Shown in pieces: positions 29,286 through 38,634 of a stretch of 64,000 nt of DNA; the stretch's first letter is position 1, and each line of letters begins with the position of its first letter. The translations under genes and the position numbers were made by a program. The notes below the pieces were generated by a model. That model ran no database searches. It was not told the origin of the DNA and saw only the letters and a list, made by a program, of their open reading frames with translations. The stretch comes from Streptomyces zinciresistens K42 (GTDB taxonomy: Bacteria > Actinomycetota > Actinomycetes > Streptomycetales > Streptomycetaceae). Location of the stretch: contig NZ_AGBF01000008.1 in the NCBI RefSeq assembly GCF_000225525.1, positions 34,132 through 98,131 of the forward strand, in the 5' to 3' direction.

Positions 29286-31577
29286 ATGCCAAAGAAGCGC
29301 TCGGGCGGTGGTCTGTCGCCAACGCAGCAGGCCGCCAAGTTCCTCGGTGTCAGTGTGCTCGCGGGAGCCGTGCTGGCCGGTATCGCGCTGCCCGCCGTCG
29401 GCGCACTCGGCCTCGCGGCCAAGGGCTCGGTCGAGAGCTTCGACGAGCTCCCGGCCAACCTCAAGACGCCGCCGCTGAGTCAGCGCACCACGATCCTGGA
29501 CGCCAAGGGCGGCATGATCGCCAGCGTCTACTCCCGCGACCGCACGGTGCTCGACCTCAAGGACATCTCGCCGTACATGCAGCAGGCGATCATCGCGATC
29601 GAGGACGCGCGCTTCTACGAGCACGGCGCGATCGACCCGAAGGGCATCCTGCGAGCCGTCAACAAGAACGCGCAGAGCGGCAGTGTCGCCCAGGGCGCCT
29701 CCACGCTCACGCAGCAGTACGTGAAGAACGTCTTCGTGGAGGAGGCGGGCGACGACCCGACGAAGGTCGCGCAGGCCACCCAGCAGACCATCGGCCGCAA
29801 GATCAAGGAGCTGAAGTACGCGATCCAGGTGGAGGAGGAGCTCGGCAAGAAGAAGATCCTCGAGAACTACCTGAACATCACGTTCTTCGGCCAGCAGGCG
29901 TACGGCGTCGAGGCGGCCGCCCAGCGCTACTTCTCCAAGTCCGCCAAGGACCTGAAGGTCCAGGAGGCCGCGCTGCTCGCCGGCATCGTCCAGTCGCCGA
30001 GCCGCTACGACCCGATCAACGACGAGGCCGAGGCCACCAAGCGGCGCAACACCGTCCTGCAGCGCATGGAGGAACTCGGCGACATCTCCGCGGAGCAGGC
30101 CGACAAGGCCAGGAAGTCGCCGCTGGGCCTGAAGGTCAGAAGGCCGGAGAACGGCTGCATCACGGCGGTCAAGGGCGCCGGCTTCTTCTGCAAGTACGTC
30201 GAGAAGGTCTTCCTCGGCGACCCGGTCTTCGGCAAGACCCGCGAGGAGCGCGCCAAGATCTGGAACCAGGGCGGCCTGACCATCCGCACGACCCTCGACC
30301 CGCAGGCCCAGGAGTCGGTCCAGGACGCGATCAAAGCCCGCGTCTACAAGTCCGACAAGGTCGCCGCGGCCACGACCCTGGTCGAGCCCGGCACCGGCAA
30401 GATCCTCGGCATGGGCCAGTCGAAGCCGTACGGCCTCGGCAAGAACGAGACAGAGCTCAACTACTCGGTCGACGCGGCCTACGGCGGCTCCAACTTCGGC
30501 TTCCCGACCGGTTCGACGTTCAAGCCGTTCGTGGCGGCGGCCGCGCTGGAGGAGGGGCGGCCCGCGAGCCAGGAGTACCCGGCGCCGTACCAGATGCCGT
30601 ACCCGGCCACGGTGCGGGGCTGTGAGAAGCCGTGGGTCAACGACGGCAACTACAAGCTGGAGAACGAGAACGAGTCCGAGGTCGGCCCCTACCGGCTCGA
30701 AGACGCGATGGCCAAGTCGGTCAACACCTACTTCGTCCAGATGATCGAGGACATCGGCATGTGCCCGGTGGTCAACATGACCACCAACCTCCGCGTCCGC
30801 CAGGGCAACGGCGACAAGATCCCCGAGGTGCCGTCGTCGATGACGCTCGGCTCCACCGGTATCTCGCCGCTGACGATGGCGAGCGCGTACGCCGCCTTCG
30901 CCTCCCGCGGCATGTACTGCACGCCGATCGCCATCGAGTCCATCACGCAGAAGGTCGGCGGGTCGCAGAAGTCGATGGAGGTGCCGAAGTCGACCTGCTC
31001 GCGCGCGATGTCCGAGAAGACCGCGGACACCATCAACAGCCTGCTGCGCGGAGTGGTCGACTCCGGTACGGGCCAGCAGGCCGGTCTCACCGACCGGCAG
31101 AGCGCGGGCAAGACGGGTACGACGGACGAGCGCCGCAACGCCTGGTTCGTCGGCTACACGCCGAACCTCTCCGGGGCGGTCTGGGTCGGCAGCGCCACCC
31201 AGGCGGTGAAGATGCTCAACATCTCCATCGGCGGCCGCTACCGCGAGCTGGTCTTCGGCGGCGAGGTGCCGGGGCCGATCTGGAAGGCGGCCATGACCGG
31301 CGCCCTCTCGGGCAAGGCCCAGGAGCGGTTCAACCTCGTCGAGCTGCCGAAGGCCAAGTCGCGCGACGGGGGCGGCGACGGTGGCGACGGTGGCGACGGG
31401 GATGGTGGCCGCAGCCGGAGCGGTGAGGACGGCAACAACGGCGACCTCATCGGCGGCCTGGTCGGCGGCGGGAACGACGGGGGCTCCGACGGCGACACCC
31501 CGGACCCGTCCTTCTCCCTCCCGGAGGGCTTCTGGCGCGGCCAGTCGAACGGCAACGGCACGGGAGGCCGCGGCTGA
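29286..31577 (+). CDS. Class A bifunctional penicillin-binding protein
   Basis: A 763-residue peptidoglycan glycosyltransferase/transpeptidase, PonA2-like by context. A basic N-terminus and one membrane helix precede the GT51 domain with IEDARFYEHGAID (catalytic Glu near 105) and STLTQQYVKN. The transpeptidase has TGSTFKPF (Ser near 409), SVN near 478 and KTGT near 608. Residues 690-763 are a Gly/Asp-rich low-complexity tail. Cell-wall synthesis at the membrane; next to wblA as ponA2 is next to whiB4 in Mycobacterium. Confidence 0.95.
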   Translation: MPKKRSGGGLSPTQQAAKFLGVSVLAGAVLAGIALPAVGALGLAAKGSVESFDELPANLKTPPLSQRTTILDAKGGMIASVYSRDRTVLDLKDISPYMQQAIIAIEDARFYEHGAIDPKGILRAVNKNAQSGSVAQGASTLTQQYVKNVFVEEAGDDPTKVAQATQQTIGRKIKELKYAIQVEEELGKKKILENYLNITFFGQQAYGVEAAAQRYFSKSAKDLKVQEAALLAGIVQSPSRYDPINDEAEATKRRNTVLQRMEELGDISAEQADKARKSPLGLKVRRPENGCITAVKGAGFFCKYVEKVFLGDPVFGKTREERAKIWNQGGLTIRTTLDPQAQESVQDAIKARVYKSDKVAAATTLVEPGTGKILGMGQSKPYGLGKNETELNYSVDAAYGGSNFGFPTGSTFKPFVAAAALEEGRPASQEYPAPYQMPYPATVRGCEKPWVNDGNYKLENENESEVGPYRLEDAMAKSVNTYFVQMIEDIGMCPVVNMTTNLRVRQGNGDKIPEVPSSMTLGSTGISPLTMASAYAAFASRGMYCTPIAIESITQKVGGSQKSMEVPKSTCSRAMSEKTADTINSLLRGVVDSGTGQQAGLTDRQSAGKTGTTDERRNAWFVGYTPNLSGAVWVGSATQAVKMLNISIGGRYRELVFGGEVPGPIWKAAMTGALSGKAQERFNLVELPKAKSRDGGGDGGDGGDGDGGRSRSGEDGNNGDLIGGLVGGGNDGGSDGDTPDPSFSLPEGFWRGQSNGNGTGGRG

Positions 31578-31652
31578 GACCCCCGCGCGACGGGGCCGAA
31601 GCGGAAAGACACGGGGTGAGGGGTCCGGCGCGCTGCCGGGCCCCTCACCCCG

Positions 31653-31780
31653 TTCCGTGCCGATTCAGCCCGGTGTCTCTTCGGCCCGGTGCCGATTCAG
31701 CCCGGTGCCGCTTCGACCCCGTGCCGCTTCAGCCCGGTGCCGCTTCGGCCCGGCGCCGATTCAGCTCCGCGCCGATTCGG
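31653..31780. repeat. Eight tandem imperfect 16-bp repeats
   Basis: Units follow CCCGGTGCCG(A/C)TTC(A/G)G with few changes, eight contiguous copies filling the gap between the convergent PBP and YqeY-like genes; the array ends 4 bases before the YqeY stop. Probably a variable tandem repeat; a role in ending transcription is possible. Confidence 0.9.
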
Positions 31781-31784
31781 CGTC

Positions 31785-32249
31785 TCAGCCGGCGAGCAGC
31801 TTCTTCACCGCGGCAGCGACCCGGCCGCCCTCGGCCCGGCCCGCCACCTTCGGGTTCACGATCTTCATGACGGCGCCCATGGCGCGCGGCCCCTCGGCAC
31901 CGGCCGCCCTCGCCTCCTGGACGGCCTGGGCGACGATGCCCTCCAGTTCCTCGTCACCGAGCTGCTGCGGCAGATACGCGGCGAGCACCTCGCCCTCGGC
32001 CTTCTCCCGCTCGGCGGACTCGGCGCGGCCGCCCTGCGCGAAGGCCTCGGCCGCCTCACGGCGCTTCTTCGCCTCGCGGATGATCACCTTCTGCACCTCG
32101 TCGTCGGAGAGCTCGCGCTTCTCCTTGCCCGCGACCTCCTCCGTGGTGATCGCGGCGAGCGTGAGCCGAAGCGTCGAGGAGCGCAGCTCGTCGCGCTCCT
32201 TGATCGCGGCGTTGAGGTCTACCTGAAGCTTCGACTTGAGCGTGGTCAT
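31785..32249 (-). CDS. GatB/YqeY domain protein
   Basis: A 154-residue helical protein. MTTLKSKLQVDLNAAIKERD and LRLTLAAITTEEVAGK are typical of YqeY, and the C-terminal MGAVMKIVNPKVAGRAEGGRVAAAVKKLL matches the tRNA-binding-like domain shared with GatB. Function is uncertain; family members are linked to tRNA or amidotransferase chemistry. It is divergent from the metallophosphoesterase gene. Confidence 0.92.
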   Translation of the reverse strand: MTTLKSKLQVDLNAAIKERDELRSSTLRLTLAAITTEEVAGKEKRELSDDEVQKVIIREAKKRREAAEAFAQGGRAESAEREKAEGEVLAAYLPQQLGDEELEGIVAQAVQEARAAGAEGPRAMGAVMKIVNPKVAGRAEGGRVAAAVKKLLAG

Positions 32250-32389
32250 GAGGTGATTGTCGCAGGTGCGGACAGCGGAACGCCCGTTGATTTCAAGGGA
32301 CCTGCGCCTCGCGGCGCCGGCCGGGCAGGAGGACGGGCCGGGAGGGCGGCCGGGCGCGGCGCGCTCGCGGGGTCTGACACGATGGTCGT

Positions 32390-33316
32390 ATGCGCGCGCG
32401 ATACGGAGTACCCCTGTCCCTCACGGCGGCCGGCGCCGCCGGTCTGCTGTACTCGGCGGGAATCGAGGCCCGCTCCTTCCGGCTGCGACGGGTGACCGTC
32501 CCCGTCCTGCCCGCCGGAATGCGCCCGCTGCGGCTCCTCCAGGTCTCCGACATCCACCTGGTCCGCGGCCAGCACAAGAAGCAGCGCTGGCTGCGCTCGC
32601 TGGCCGGCCTGCGCCCCGACTTCGTGATCAACACGGGCGACAACCTGTCCGACCCCGAGGGCGTGCCGGACGTGCTGGACGCGCTCGGGCCGCTGATGGA
32701 GTTCCCGGGCGCGTACGTCTTCGGCTCGAACGACTACTACGGCCCCAAGCCGCGCAATCCCGCCCGGTACCTGCTGGAGAAGGTCCAGGGCCGGCACGGT
32801 CTGAACGGCAACCCGCCGGCCGTCGGCGTGATCCACAACCCGTGGGAGGACCTGCGCGACGGCTTCGACGCCGCGGGCTGGCTCAACCTGACGAACACGC
32901 GGGGGACGCTGAAGGTCGAGGGCATGTCGGTGGAGTTCACCGGCCTGGACGACCCGCACATCAAGAGGGAACGCTACGCGCAGGTCGCCGGGGGTCCGTC
33001 CGGCGCCGCCGACTTCTCGATGGGCGTCGTGCACGCGCCGTACCTGCGCGTCCTGGACGCGTTCACGGCGGACGGCTACCCCCTGATCCTGGCCGGCCAC
33101 ACCCACGGCGGCCAGATCTGCGTCCCCTTCTACGGCGCCCTGGTCACCAACTGCGACCTGGACACGGACCGCGTGAAGGGCCTGTCCACCCACACGGCGG
33201 AGGACCGTACGGCCTACCTCCACGTCTCGGCCGGCTGCGGCGCGAACCGCTACACCCCGTTCCGCTTCGCCTGCCCCCCGGAGGCGACACTCCTGACGCT
33301 GGTGGGGCGGGGGTAG
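32390..33316 (+). CDS. Metallophosphoesterase
   Basis: A 308-residue calcineurin-like phosphoesterase with a short hydrophobic N-terminus (LTAAGAAGLLYSAG), probably a membrane anchor or export signal. Metal motifs are SDIHLVRG, NTGDNLSD, GSNDYYG (in place of GNHD), VVHAPYL and GHTHGGQ. A dinuclear metal site is expected. The substrate is unknown; homologues beside ponA2 (Rv3683) suggest an envelope role. Confidence 0.92.
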   Translation: MRARYGVPLSLTAAGAAGLLYSAGIEARSFRLRRVTVPVLPAGMRPLRLLQVSDIHLVRGQHKKQRWLRSLAGLRPDFVINTGDNLSDPEGVPDVLDALGPLMEFPGAYVFGSNDYYGPKPRNPARYLLEKVQGRHGLNGNPPAVGVIHNPWEDLRDGFDAAGWLNLTNTRGTLKVEGMSVEFTGLDDPHIKRERYAQVAGGPSGAADFSMGVVHAPYLRVLDAFTADGYPLILAGHTHGGQICVPFYGALVTNCDLDTDRVKGLSTHTAEDRTAYLHVSAGCGANRYTPFRFACPPEATLLTLVGRG

Positions 33317-33431
33317 CCCGCCGGTCGGCCGGGGGTGCCCGCCCCTACGTGACGACCGCTCCCCCAAACACCGATAACCCACCCGGCCCACCCATATCGC
33401 CCATTTCACCCGCGCTGCTTAGCGTGAGGGC

Positions 33432-34253
33432 ATGACCGCCCCGATACCCAGGGACATCCCGGATATCCCCGCGATACCGGGCATACCCGTCCTGATGCCG
33501 TCGCACGTCCCCGCTACGGCCGTGAGGGCACCGGCTTCCCGCCGCCCGACCGCGGCCTTCCGCGCGCTGGTCGCCCTGGCCGCAGCCGCGGCGGTGACCG
33601 TGGAGCTGACCCTCGGCAGCCCGGCGCGAACCCTGAGCAACTTCACGATCCAGAGCAACATCCTGCTGGCCCTGGTCTTCACCCTGGCGGCCCGCCGGTC
33701 CTGGACGGCCCGTCGCCCCCTGCCGTCGTCGGTGACGGGCGCCACGCTGCTCTACGCCCTGATCACGGGCCTCGTCTACCACCTGCTGCTGGCCGGCACA
33801 GCGAGCCCCTACACACTCCCCGGCGTCCTCACGGGCGAGGCGGCCGACCCGACGGGCTGGCACGCGCTCACCAACCACGTCCTGCACACGGTGACCCCAC
33901 TGGCGGCCCTGCTGGACTGGCTGCTGCTGACCCCTCCGGGACGACTGCACCTGCGGCAGGCCGCGACATGGCTGCTCTACCCCCTGGCCTACCTGGCCTT
34001 CACCCTGGCCCGAGGCGAGTTCCTGGCCCCCGGCGCACCAGGCCGCTACCTCTACCCCTTCCTGGACGTCGCCCGCCACGGCTACAAGAGCGTCCTGGGC
34101 AACGCGCTCCTCCTCGGCCTGGCCATGTACGCCCTGGCGATCCTGCTGGTGGCCCTGGACCACGCCCGCCCCAACCCCATCCGCCACCGCGCCCACCGCC
34201 GCGCCCCGCACCGCCCCAAAACCGGATTTCGTCTCCGGCCACCGGTGGGCTAA
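33432..34253 (+). CDS. Pr6Pr family membrane protein
   Basis: A 273-residue integral membrane protein with about six hydrophobic segments. The core has [48 protein letters not shown] and [17 protein letters not shown], matching the Pr6Pr family of unknown function. The N-terminus is Pro/Ile-rich and soluble. It is the last core gene before the tRNA and island. Confidence 0.8.
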   Translation: MTAPIPRDIPDIPAIPGIPVLMPSHVPATAVRAPASRRPTAAFRALVALAAAAAVTVELTLGSPARTLSNFTIQSNILLALVFTLAARRSWTARRPLPSSVTGATLLYALITGLVYHLLLAGTASPYTLPGVLTGEAADPTGWHALTNHVLHTVTPLAALLDWLLLTPPGRLHLRQAATWLLYPLAYLAFTLARGEFLAPGAPGRYLYPFLDVARHGYKSVLGNALLLGLAMYALAILLVALDHARPNPIRHRAHRRAPHRPKTGFRLRPPVG

Positions 34254-34286
34254 AGTAAACGTCGTCGCCGCGATACGCAGCGACAT

Positions 34287-34360
34287 CGGGGTGTAGCGCA
34301 GCTTGGCAGCGCGCTTCGTTCGGGACGAAGAGGTCGTGGGTTCAAATCCCGCCACCCCGA
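34287..34360 (+). tRNA. tRNA-Pro (anticodon CGG)
   Basis: A 74-base cloverleaf: acceptor CGGGGTG/CACCCCG with discriminator A, anticodon arm CTTCG-TTCGGGA-CGAAG giving anticodon CGG, and T-arm GTGGG-TTCAAAT-CCCGC. CCA is not encoded. It marks the junction of core and accessory DNA and probably is the integration site (attL) of the island. Confidence 0.96.
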
Positions 34361-34375
34361 CAGTGAAACACCAGG

Positions 34376-34411
34376 TCAGGCCCGGTGCTGAGAGATCAGC
34401 ACCGGGCCTGA
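34376..34411 (+). terminator. Terminator after tRNA-Pro
   Basis: A perfect 16-bp stem (TCAGGCCCGGTGCTGA/TCAGCACCGGGCCTGA) capped by a GAGA tetraloop and followed by TTTGCTGTGT, 15 bases after the tRNA. Confidence 0.9.
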
Positions 34412-34431
34412 TTTGCTGTGTCATCCCGTTC

Positions 34432-34471
34432 TGGGAGCCATTTGGGAGCCGACTTGGGGGAGCGGCTCCCC
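34432..34471. repeat. TGGGAGCC direct repeats and palindrome, putative integrase arm sites
   Basis: TGGGAGCC occurs at 34432 and 34443, 11 bases apart, followed by the palindrome GGGGAGC-G-GCTCCCC (34457-34471). Such short repeats just beyond a tRNA 3' end are usual for arm-type binding sites of tyrosine integrases in att regions. This fits a left attachment site. Confidence 0.5.
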
Positions 34472-34585
34472 GGCGGCTCACCGCGAGAGGTGTTCCGCCT
34501 TCGAGTACGCCGTGCGCCGTGTGCGCCCCGCAAGAGTCACCCCACAGCTTGTGCCGGGGAGGCCGCGGACGGTACGACGATCGCC

Positions 34586-36220
34586 ATGCACCCTTGGGCT
34601 CCCTTAAATGACCGACAGCTCGCACTCCTCACCCGCATCGGAGGCGGAACGAACCTCGTCACGTCGGACAGCCCCGAGCTCGCCGTGACGGCTCGCGCGC
34701 TCAGGGACCGGGGCTTGGTGACCATGCCCAGGAAGAAGGGGAGGTGGCAGGCGGAGATCACTGACGCGGGGTGCTTCTATCTGGAGCACGGGCATCATCC
34801 CGACCGTCCGGAGTTGGCCCCACGCAAGCTTCACGCAGCGGCGTCTGAAGCCGGGGCGCCGGTTGCCGCCAGCCCTCAGCAGGATGCCCATCCTCCGACA
34901 GAGACGAAGCCCGCATCGAAGCGGGCCGTGAAACCTCCGCACCCGTCGCCAGCGGCTGTAGGGCCGGCGCTCATCGCGCAGGTGCAGAAGGCCGGACGGT
35001 TCCTTCGTATCCCGGACCCCAGTGCCGAGGAACGAGCTCGGTATCGCAGGGCGTTCGACGCGGCGCGGCAGTGCGCTCCAAAGGGCTATCACCTGAAGTA
35101 CAGCGGGCGGGCGAAGGGCGACTTCTTCCTCGGCCTACTCCGGGTGACCGGTGAAGACGACACCGAGTGGAATCGGATCCGTTTGGCGCGCAGCCGTGTG
35201 ATCACTGACGTCGAGGACGTGCTCGCCGCCGTCACCAAGGACCACAGCGCCTTCGAGATCTCCGAGGGGATCCTGCCAAGGGTGCTCACGGTGATCCGGC
35301 TCCTTGCTGATCAGGCACGCGCGCGGTACGGCGAGATCGCAGTGTCCAAGAAGCGCAGACAGCCGAGGCCGCTGCTCACTGTCCACGGCAGGACGTACGA
35401 GGTCGGCTTCAGTGAGCGGCAGAAGCAGGTCCGGTACGTACCCAAGCAGCCGGGCCGACGCACGTACGACTGGCAGCGGGTCACGCCAGCCCATAAGTCC
35501 GAGCCGTCCGGCGAACTGGAGCTGCTGGTCAGCGAGAACTCGGGATACAGCTACGGCTGGAAGAAGGAATGGGCCGACACGGCGAAGAAGCCGTTGGAGG
35601 AGCAGATCGCTTCAATTTTCCGGGCGTTGAAGGCACGCGCGGAGGAGCAGGAGCGGGCCCGGCTGGAGCGAGAGGCAGAGCAGCGGCGCCTGCGACAGGA
35701 GCGGGAGCGCCAGGAGGCCGAGCGCCGACGGCTGGAGGTGGAGCGGGAGGAGCGCGAGCGGCGGGAGTGGAAGGCCGCGGTAAGTGCGGCTTCGGTCAAA
35801 GCGGTTCACGCGGTGCGGGCCGAGCACTTCGGTACGGCCCTGGAGCAGTGGCGGGCCGCGGGTGAGATCCGGGCGTTCTGCGCTGCGCTGGATGACGTCG
35901 CCGCCACATCGGAAGATGCCCCCGAAGCGGATAGGCTGCGCGAGTGGTCGGCCTGGGGGAACACGGAGGCTGATCAGCTCGACCCCACCACGAACGGCCA
36001 GGGCCTGGCCGCCCGCGACTTCCACGCGGAGCCGACGAAGAAGCAGCTGCGGCCGTTCCTCGACGGGTGGCACCCGGACCGGCCGGAGAAGGAGAAGCCC
36101 CAGGCTCAGCCGGTGCCTCCCAAGCCGGAGCCTGACCCGTGGCGCGGCGTCATCGACGCACATCAGGATCAAGGGTGGCGATATGGACGCCCAGGTCGCG
36201 CTCAATGGTGGAGGCGATGA
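34586..36220 (+). CDS. Hypothetical protein with long charged coiled coil
   Basis: A 544-residue protein from ATG 34586, not recognised. Residues 1-70 look like a small winged-helix-like unit (LALLTRIGGGTNLVTSDSPELAV... GLVTMPRKKGRWQAEITDAG). The middle has several Arg/Lys-rich beta-prone stretches. Residues about 345-390 form a strongly charged Glu/Arg coiled coil (ERARLEREAEQRRLRQER). The C-terminus is Pro/Lys-rich. It overlaps the convergent next gene by 71 bases. Third positions are less GC-rich than in the core. A cargo gene of the island. Confidence 0.75.
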   Translation: MHPWAPLNDRQLALLTRIGGGTNLVTSDSPELAVTARALRDRGLVTMPRKKGRWQAEITDAGCFYLEHGHHPDRPELAPRKLHAAASEAGAPVAASPQQDAHPPTETKPASKRAVKPPHPSPAAVGPALIAQVQKAGRFLRIPDPSAEERARYRRAFDAARQCAPKGYHLKYSGRAKGDFFLGLLRVTGEDDTEWNRIRLARSRVITDVEDVLAAVTKDHSAFEISEGILPRVLTVIRLLADQARARYGEIAVSKKRRQPRPLLTVHGRTYEVGFSERQKQVRYVPKQPGRRTYDWQRVTPAHKSEPSGELELLVSENSGYSYGWKKEWADTAKKPLEEQIASIFRALKARAEEQERARLEREAEQRRLRQERERQEAERRRLEVEREERERREWKAAVSAASVKAVHAVRAEHFGTALEQWRAAGEIRAFCAALDDVAATSEDAPEADRLREWSAWGNTEADQLDPTTNGQGLAARDFHAEPTKKQLRPFLDGWHPDRPEKEKPQAQPVPPKPEPDPWRGVIDAHQDQGWRYGRPGRAQWWRR

Positions 36221-36992
36221 CGCCGTGACCGCGGTCGCGTAGTGCCTTGGCCGCCTTCTCGACGAGTTCCCCGAGCCGGATGACCTCGGCACGCAGGGCT
36301 ACCAACTCGTCGTAGCGGTCAGCCTTGTCTTCGCCACACCAGGCCCGGACGGTTCGTAGGACGGCCGACTCCGCGTCCAGCTTCCGGTCGTCCCGTCGGC
36401 TGTAGGAGTACCAGGAGGACTGGGCACGCTCCTGCTCGATGCCCTGCTGCTTGCGGTCCACCTCCGGAAGAATCTCTTCGGCGAGGCGGCCGGCGACCTG
36501 GCGGGCGACGCGCTCGGTGACCGGCCACCCGGCCAGGCACATGCCGTGGCGGTTCTCGTAGACCATGGCTTCGCCGCGGAGTTCAGCTGCGTCCATGCCG
36601 ATGAGCGGTGCCGTCTCATCGAGGCAGCTCAGCTCCAGGACCCCGGCGTCGGCCACCGTTCGGCGCAGGCGGAGTCTGTTCTTCGGACGGACGAAGCCGA
36701 GGATCATGCGGGCCGCCTCGAACTCCGTGCCGCCCCGGACCTCCCTCGACGCCTCGGCCAGTGCCAGCTCCGCCGTGTCATCCGCTCTGAAGGAGTCAAC
36801 GTCATTCCACGAGGCCATCAGGCAGCTGGGGCCCACCCACTCCTGCAGGCCACCTTCATCACCATCCAGGAACCGCACATGAATGTTCCCTGATCTTCCA
36901 GAACCGCGGACCCGGACAATCTCGACCTGGCGCACCGCGCCACCCAGCTCCTTCGGCGTGGCCCGATACGCCCAGCGTTCCCCGATCTCCAT
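36150..36992 (-). CDS. Hypothetical protein
   Basis: A 280-residue protein, ATG 36992 (MEIGERWAYRATPKEL); upstream starts give no better ribosome site. The first 60 residues look like a small beta-barrel (VEIVRVRGSGRSGNIHVRFLDGDEGG), perhaps a Tudor/SH3-like fold. The rest is helical and ends in a Leu-rich amphipathic segment (LRAEVIRLGELVEKAAKAL). No motif is recognised. Minus strand, convergent with the previous gene. Confidence 0.7.
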   Translation of the reverse strand: MEIGERWAYRATPKELGGAVRQVEIVRVRGSGRSGNIHVRFLDGDEGGLQEWVGPSCLMASWNDVDSFRADDTAELALAEASREVRGGTEFEAARMILGFVRPKNRLRLRRTVADAGVLELSCLDETAPLIGMDAAELRGEAMVYENRHGMCLAGWPVTERVARQVAGRLAEEILPEVDRKQQGIEQERAQSSWYSYSRRDDRKLDAESAVLRTVRAWCGEDKADRYDELVALRAEVIRLGELVEKAAKALRDRGHGVIASTIERDLGVHIATLDPDVRR

Positions 36993-37124
36993 GTGTCCAT
37001 TGAGCCAGGTCGACGGCACCAGCACGCACCAATCAACAGATCCGAGGTATGTCTGATTTCTGCCGTCCCCTCGGCAGCAAACCTGAGAGAGGATCACGGT
37101 CAGCTTCTCTCAGGGGGATCTCAC

Positions 37125-37613
37125 GTGACAGATCAGCACAACCGCACCTGTGGGCGCCCGACCCGCTCCGGGAGCCCATGCAAGGTCCGGATATCGGGCT
37201 CGGACGTGGCCTGCGGCACGCATGCAACGGAGCAGGACAAAGCCGTGGCCGAGGCTCACCGACGCGGGTGGAGCGAAGGCTACAAGTCCGGCAGTGAGAG
37301 CAGTGCAAGCTACTCCAAATCCCGGATCGAGCGTTTGGAGCAGCGCGTCAAAGAGCTCGAGGAGCAGCTGGACGACGCGAAGCGCGTTTACGAGATCGGC
37401 GGCCACCAGGTCGTGGACGTCGGCGGATACGCCTACCGCTGGCGCGGGAGCACACCACTTGATGTCGGCGACCGAGTACTGCTGCCGGAAAATTACGTGA
37501 GCCGCATGAAGAACGGGCGCGGTCCCACCCTGGGCGTGGTGAGCAAGCTCGGCACCACCTACCGCGGGCCTCTGTCCGACATCGTCAGCCGGGCGCCAGC
37601 GGCGGATGGGTAA
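37125..37613 (+). CDS. Hypothetical protein: zinc-knuckle-like motif, coiled coil and small beta domain
   Basis: A 162-residue protein from GTG 37125 with AGGGGGAT upstream. Residues 8-33 carry CGRPTRSGSPCKV...CGTH, a C-x9-C-xn-C-x2-H pattern like the short zinc motif often annotated in actinobacterial and phage proteins. Then KSRIERLEQRVKELEEQLDDAK is a coiled coil, and the C-terminus (VGDRVLLPENYVS... PTLGVVSKLG) resembles a KOW/SH3-like barrel. It could bind nucleic acid. It is divergent from the previous gene and upstream of the TIR gene. Confidence 0.7.
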   Translation: MTDQHNRTCGRPTRSGSPCKVRISGSDVACGTHATEQDKAVAEAHRRGWSEGYKSGSESSASYSKSRIERLEQRVKELEEQLDDAKRVYEIGGHQVVDVGGYAYRWRGSTPLDVGDRVLLPENYVSRMKNGRGPTLGVVSKLGTTYRGPLSDIVSRAPAADG

Positions 37614-37724
37614 GAGGACCTTGAGCACCGTGGCCGTGGAGAGCTCGTCGGCTGAGTCCGTTGTCAGACCCTGCCGCTAACGTCGAATGGCACAGGTCTC
37701 TCATACATCAGCAGGGAGCAAGGC

Positions 37725-38633
37725 ATGCCAACCACAACAGAAGACGGGCATGGGGTAGATCGCCGAAGAGTGTTCGTGATCCACGGACGCAACGATCGGG
37801 CACGCCGGGGACTGTTCGAGTTCCTGCGGGCCATCGGGCTCGACCCGATCGAGTGGTCGGAAGCAGGCCGCATGACGGGAAAGGGCTCCCCGTACATCGG
37901 CGAGATCCTCGATGCGGCATTCGGTAGCGCCCAGGCAGTCGTCGTCCTACAGACCCCGGACGATGTCACCTACCTGCATGAGAGCCTGACTCACCCAGGC
38001 GATCCAGAGTGCAACCCACAGATGCAGCCCCGCCCGAACGTGCTCTTCGAAGCGGGCATGGCCATGGGCCGCGACGCGGATCGCACTGTGATCGTGGAAC
38101 TCGGACAGGTGAAGGTCTTCAGCGACATCCACGGCCGGCATGTCGTCCGTCTCGACAACAGCGTCAAGAAGCGGCAGGACCTCGCGACCCGTCTGGAAAC
38201 CGCAGGATGTGCAGTCCGGCTGACAGGGACGGACTGGCACGAGGCCGGCGATCTGACTCCACCCGTTCCTCCCGGTGGCGGGCTTCCGATGGGCCGGAAG
38301 CTGCCGTCATCGCAGGCGGCGGGCGCGCCCCGGTTGAAGGCCCGGTACATCGACAATGGGCGCAACACGATCGATGCTGTCGAGATCACCAACCACGGTC
38401 CCGGCGACGTGTACGAGCTAGACGTCGACGCTGATGCCAAGGTTGGGCTCATCACGCGAAACGCCGATGAATTCCCTGTCCCGAAGCTGCCCGAAGGCAA
38501 GTCCGTGCGCGTGGGGCGCATGTCGTCGGACTCTCTCGCGTCACGCTCGAACTCGTACTTCACCATAACCATCACTGCCAAAACCGTCGATGGGACACCA
38601 ATCGAGATCGAAGAGTTCGTGAGCGGAGCGTGA
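37725..38633 (+). CDS. TIR-like (CAP12/Pycsar-effector type) nucleotide-binding protein
   Basis: A 302-residue protein. Residues about 15-140 form a TIR-like domain of the predicted nucleotide-binding/CAP12 type: RVFVIHGRNDRARRGLFEFLR, then IEWSEA, and RPNVLFEAGMAMGR with the conserved Glu near 109, where NAD-cleaving TIR proteins have their catalytic acid. Residues about 190-302 are a beta-rich domain (VEITNHGPGDVYELDVDAD) that could sense a ligand or mediate assembly. GGAG lies before ATG 37725. It is followed after one base by a zinc-ribbon gene. Family members are known abortive-infection effectors; the trigger here is unknown. Confidence 0.82.
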   Translation: MPTTTEDGHGVDRRRVFVIHGRNDRARRGLFEFLRAIGLDPIEWSEAGRMTGKGSPYIGEILDAAFGSAQAVVVLQTPDDVTYLHESLTHPGDPECNPQMQPRPNVLFEAGMAMGRDADRTVIVELGQVKVFSDIHGRHVVRLDNSVKKRQDLATRLETAGCAVRLTGTDWHEAGDLTPPVPPGGGLPMGRKLPSSQAAGAPRLKARYIDNGRNTIDAVEITNHGPGDVYELDVDADAKVGLITRNADEFPVPKLPEGKSVRVGRMSSDSLASRSNSYFTITITAKTVDGTPIEIEEFVSGA

Positions 38634-38634
38634 C

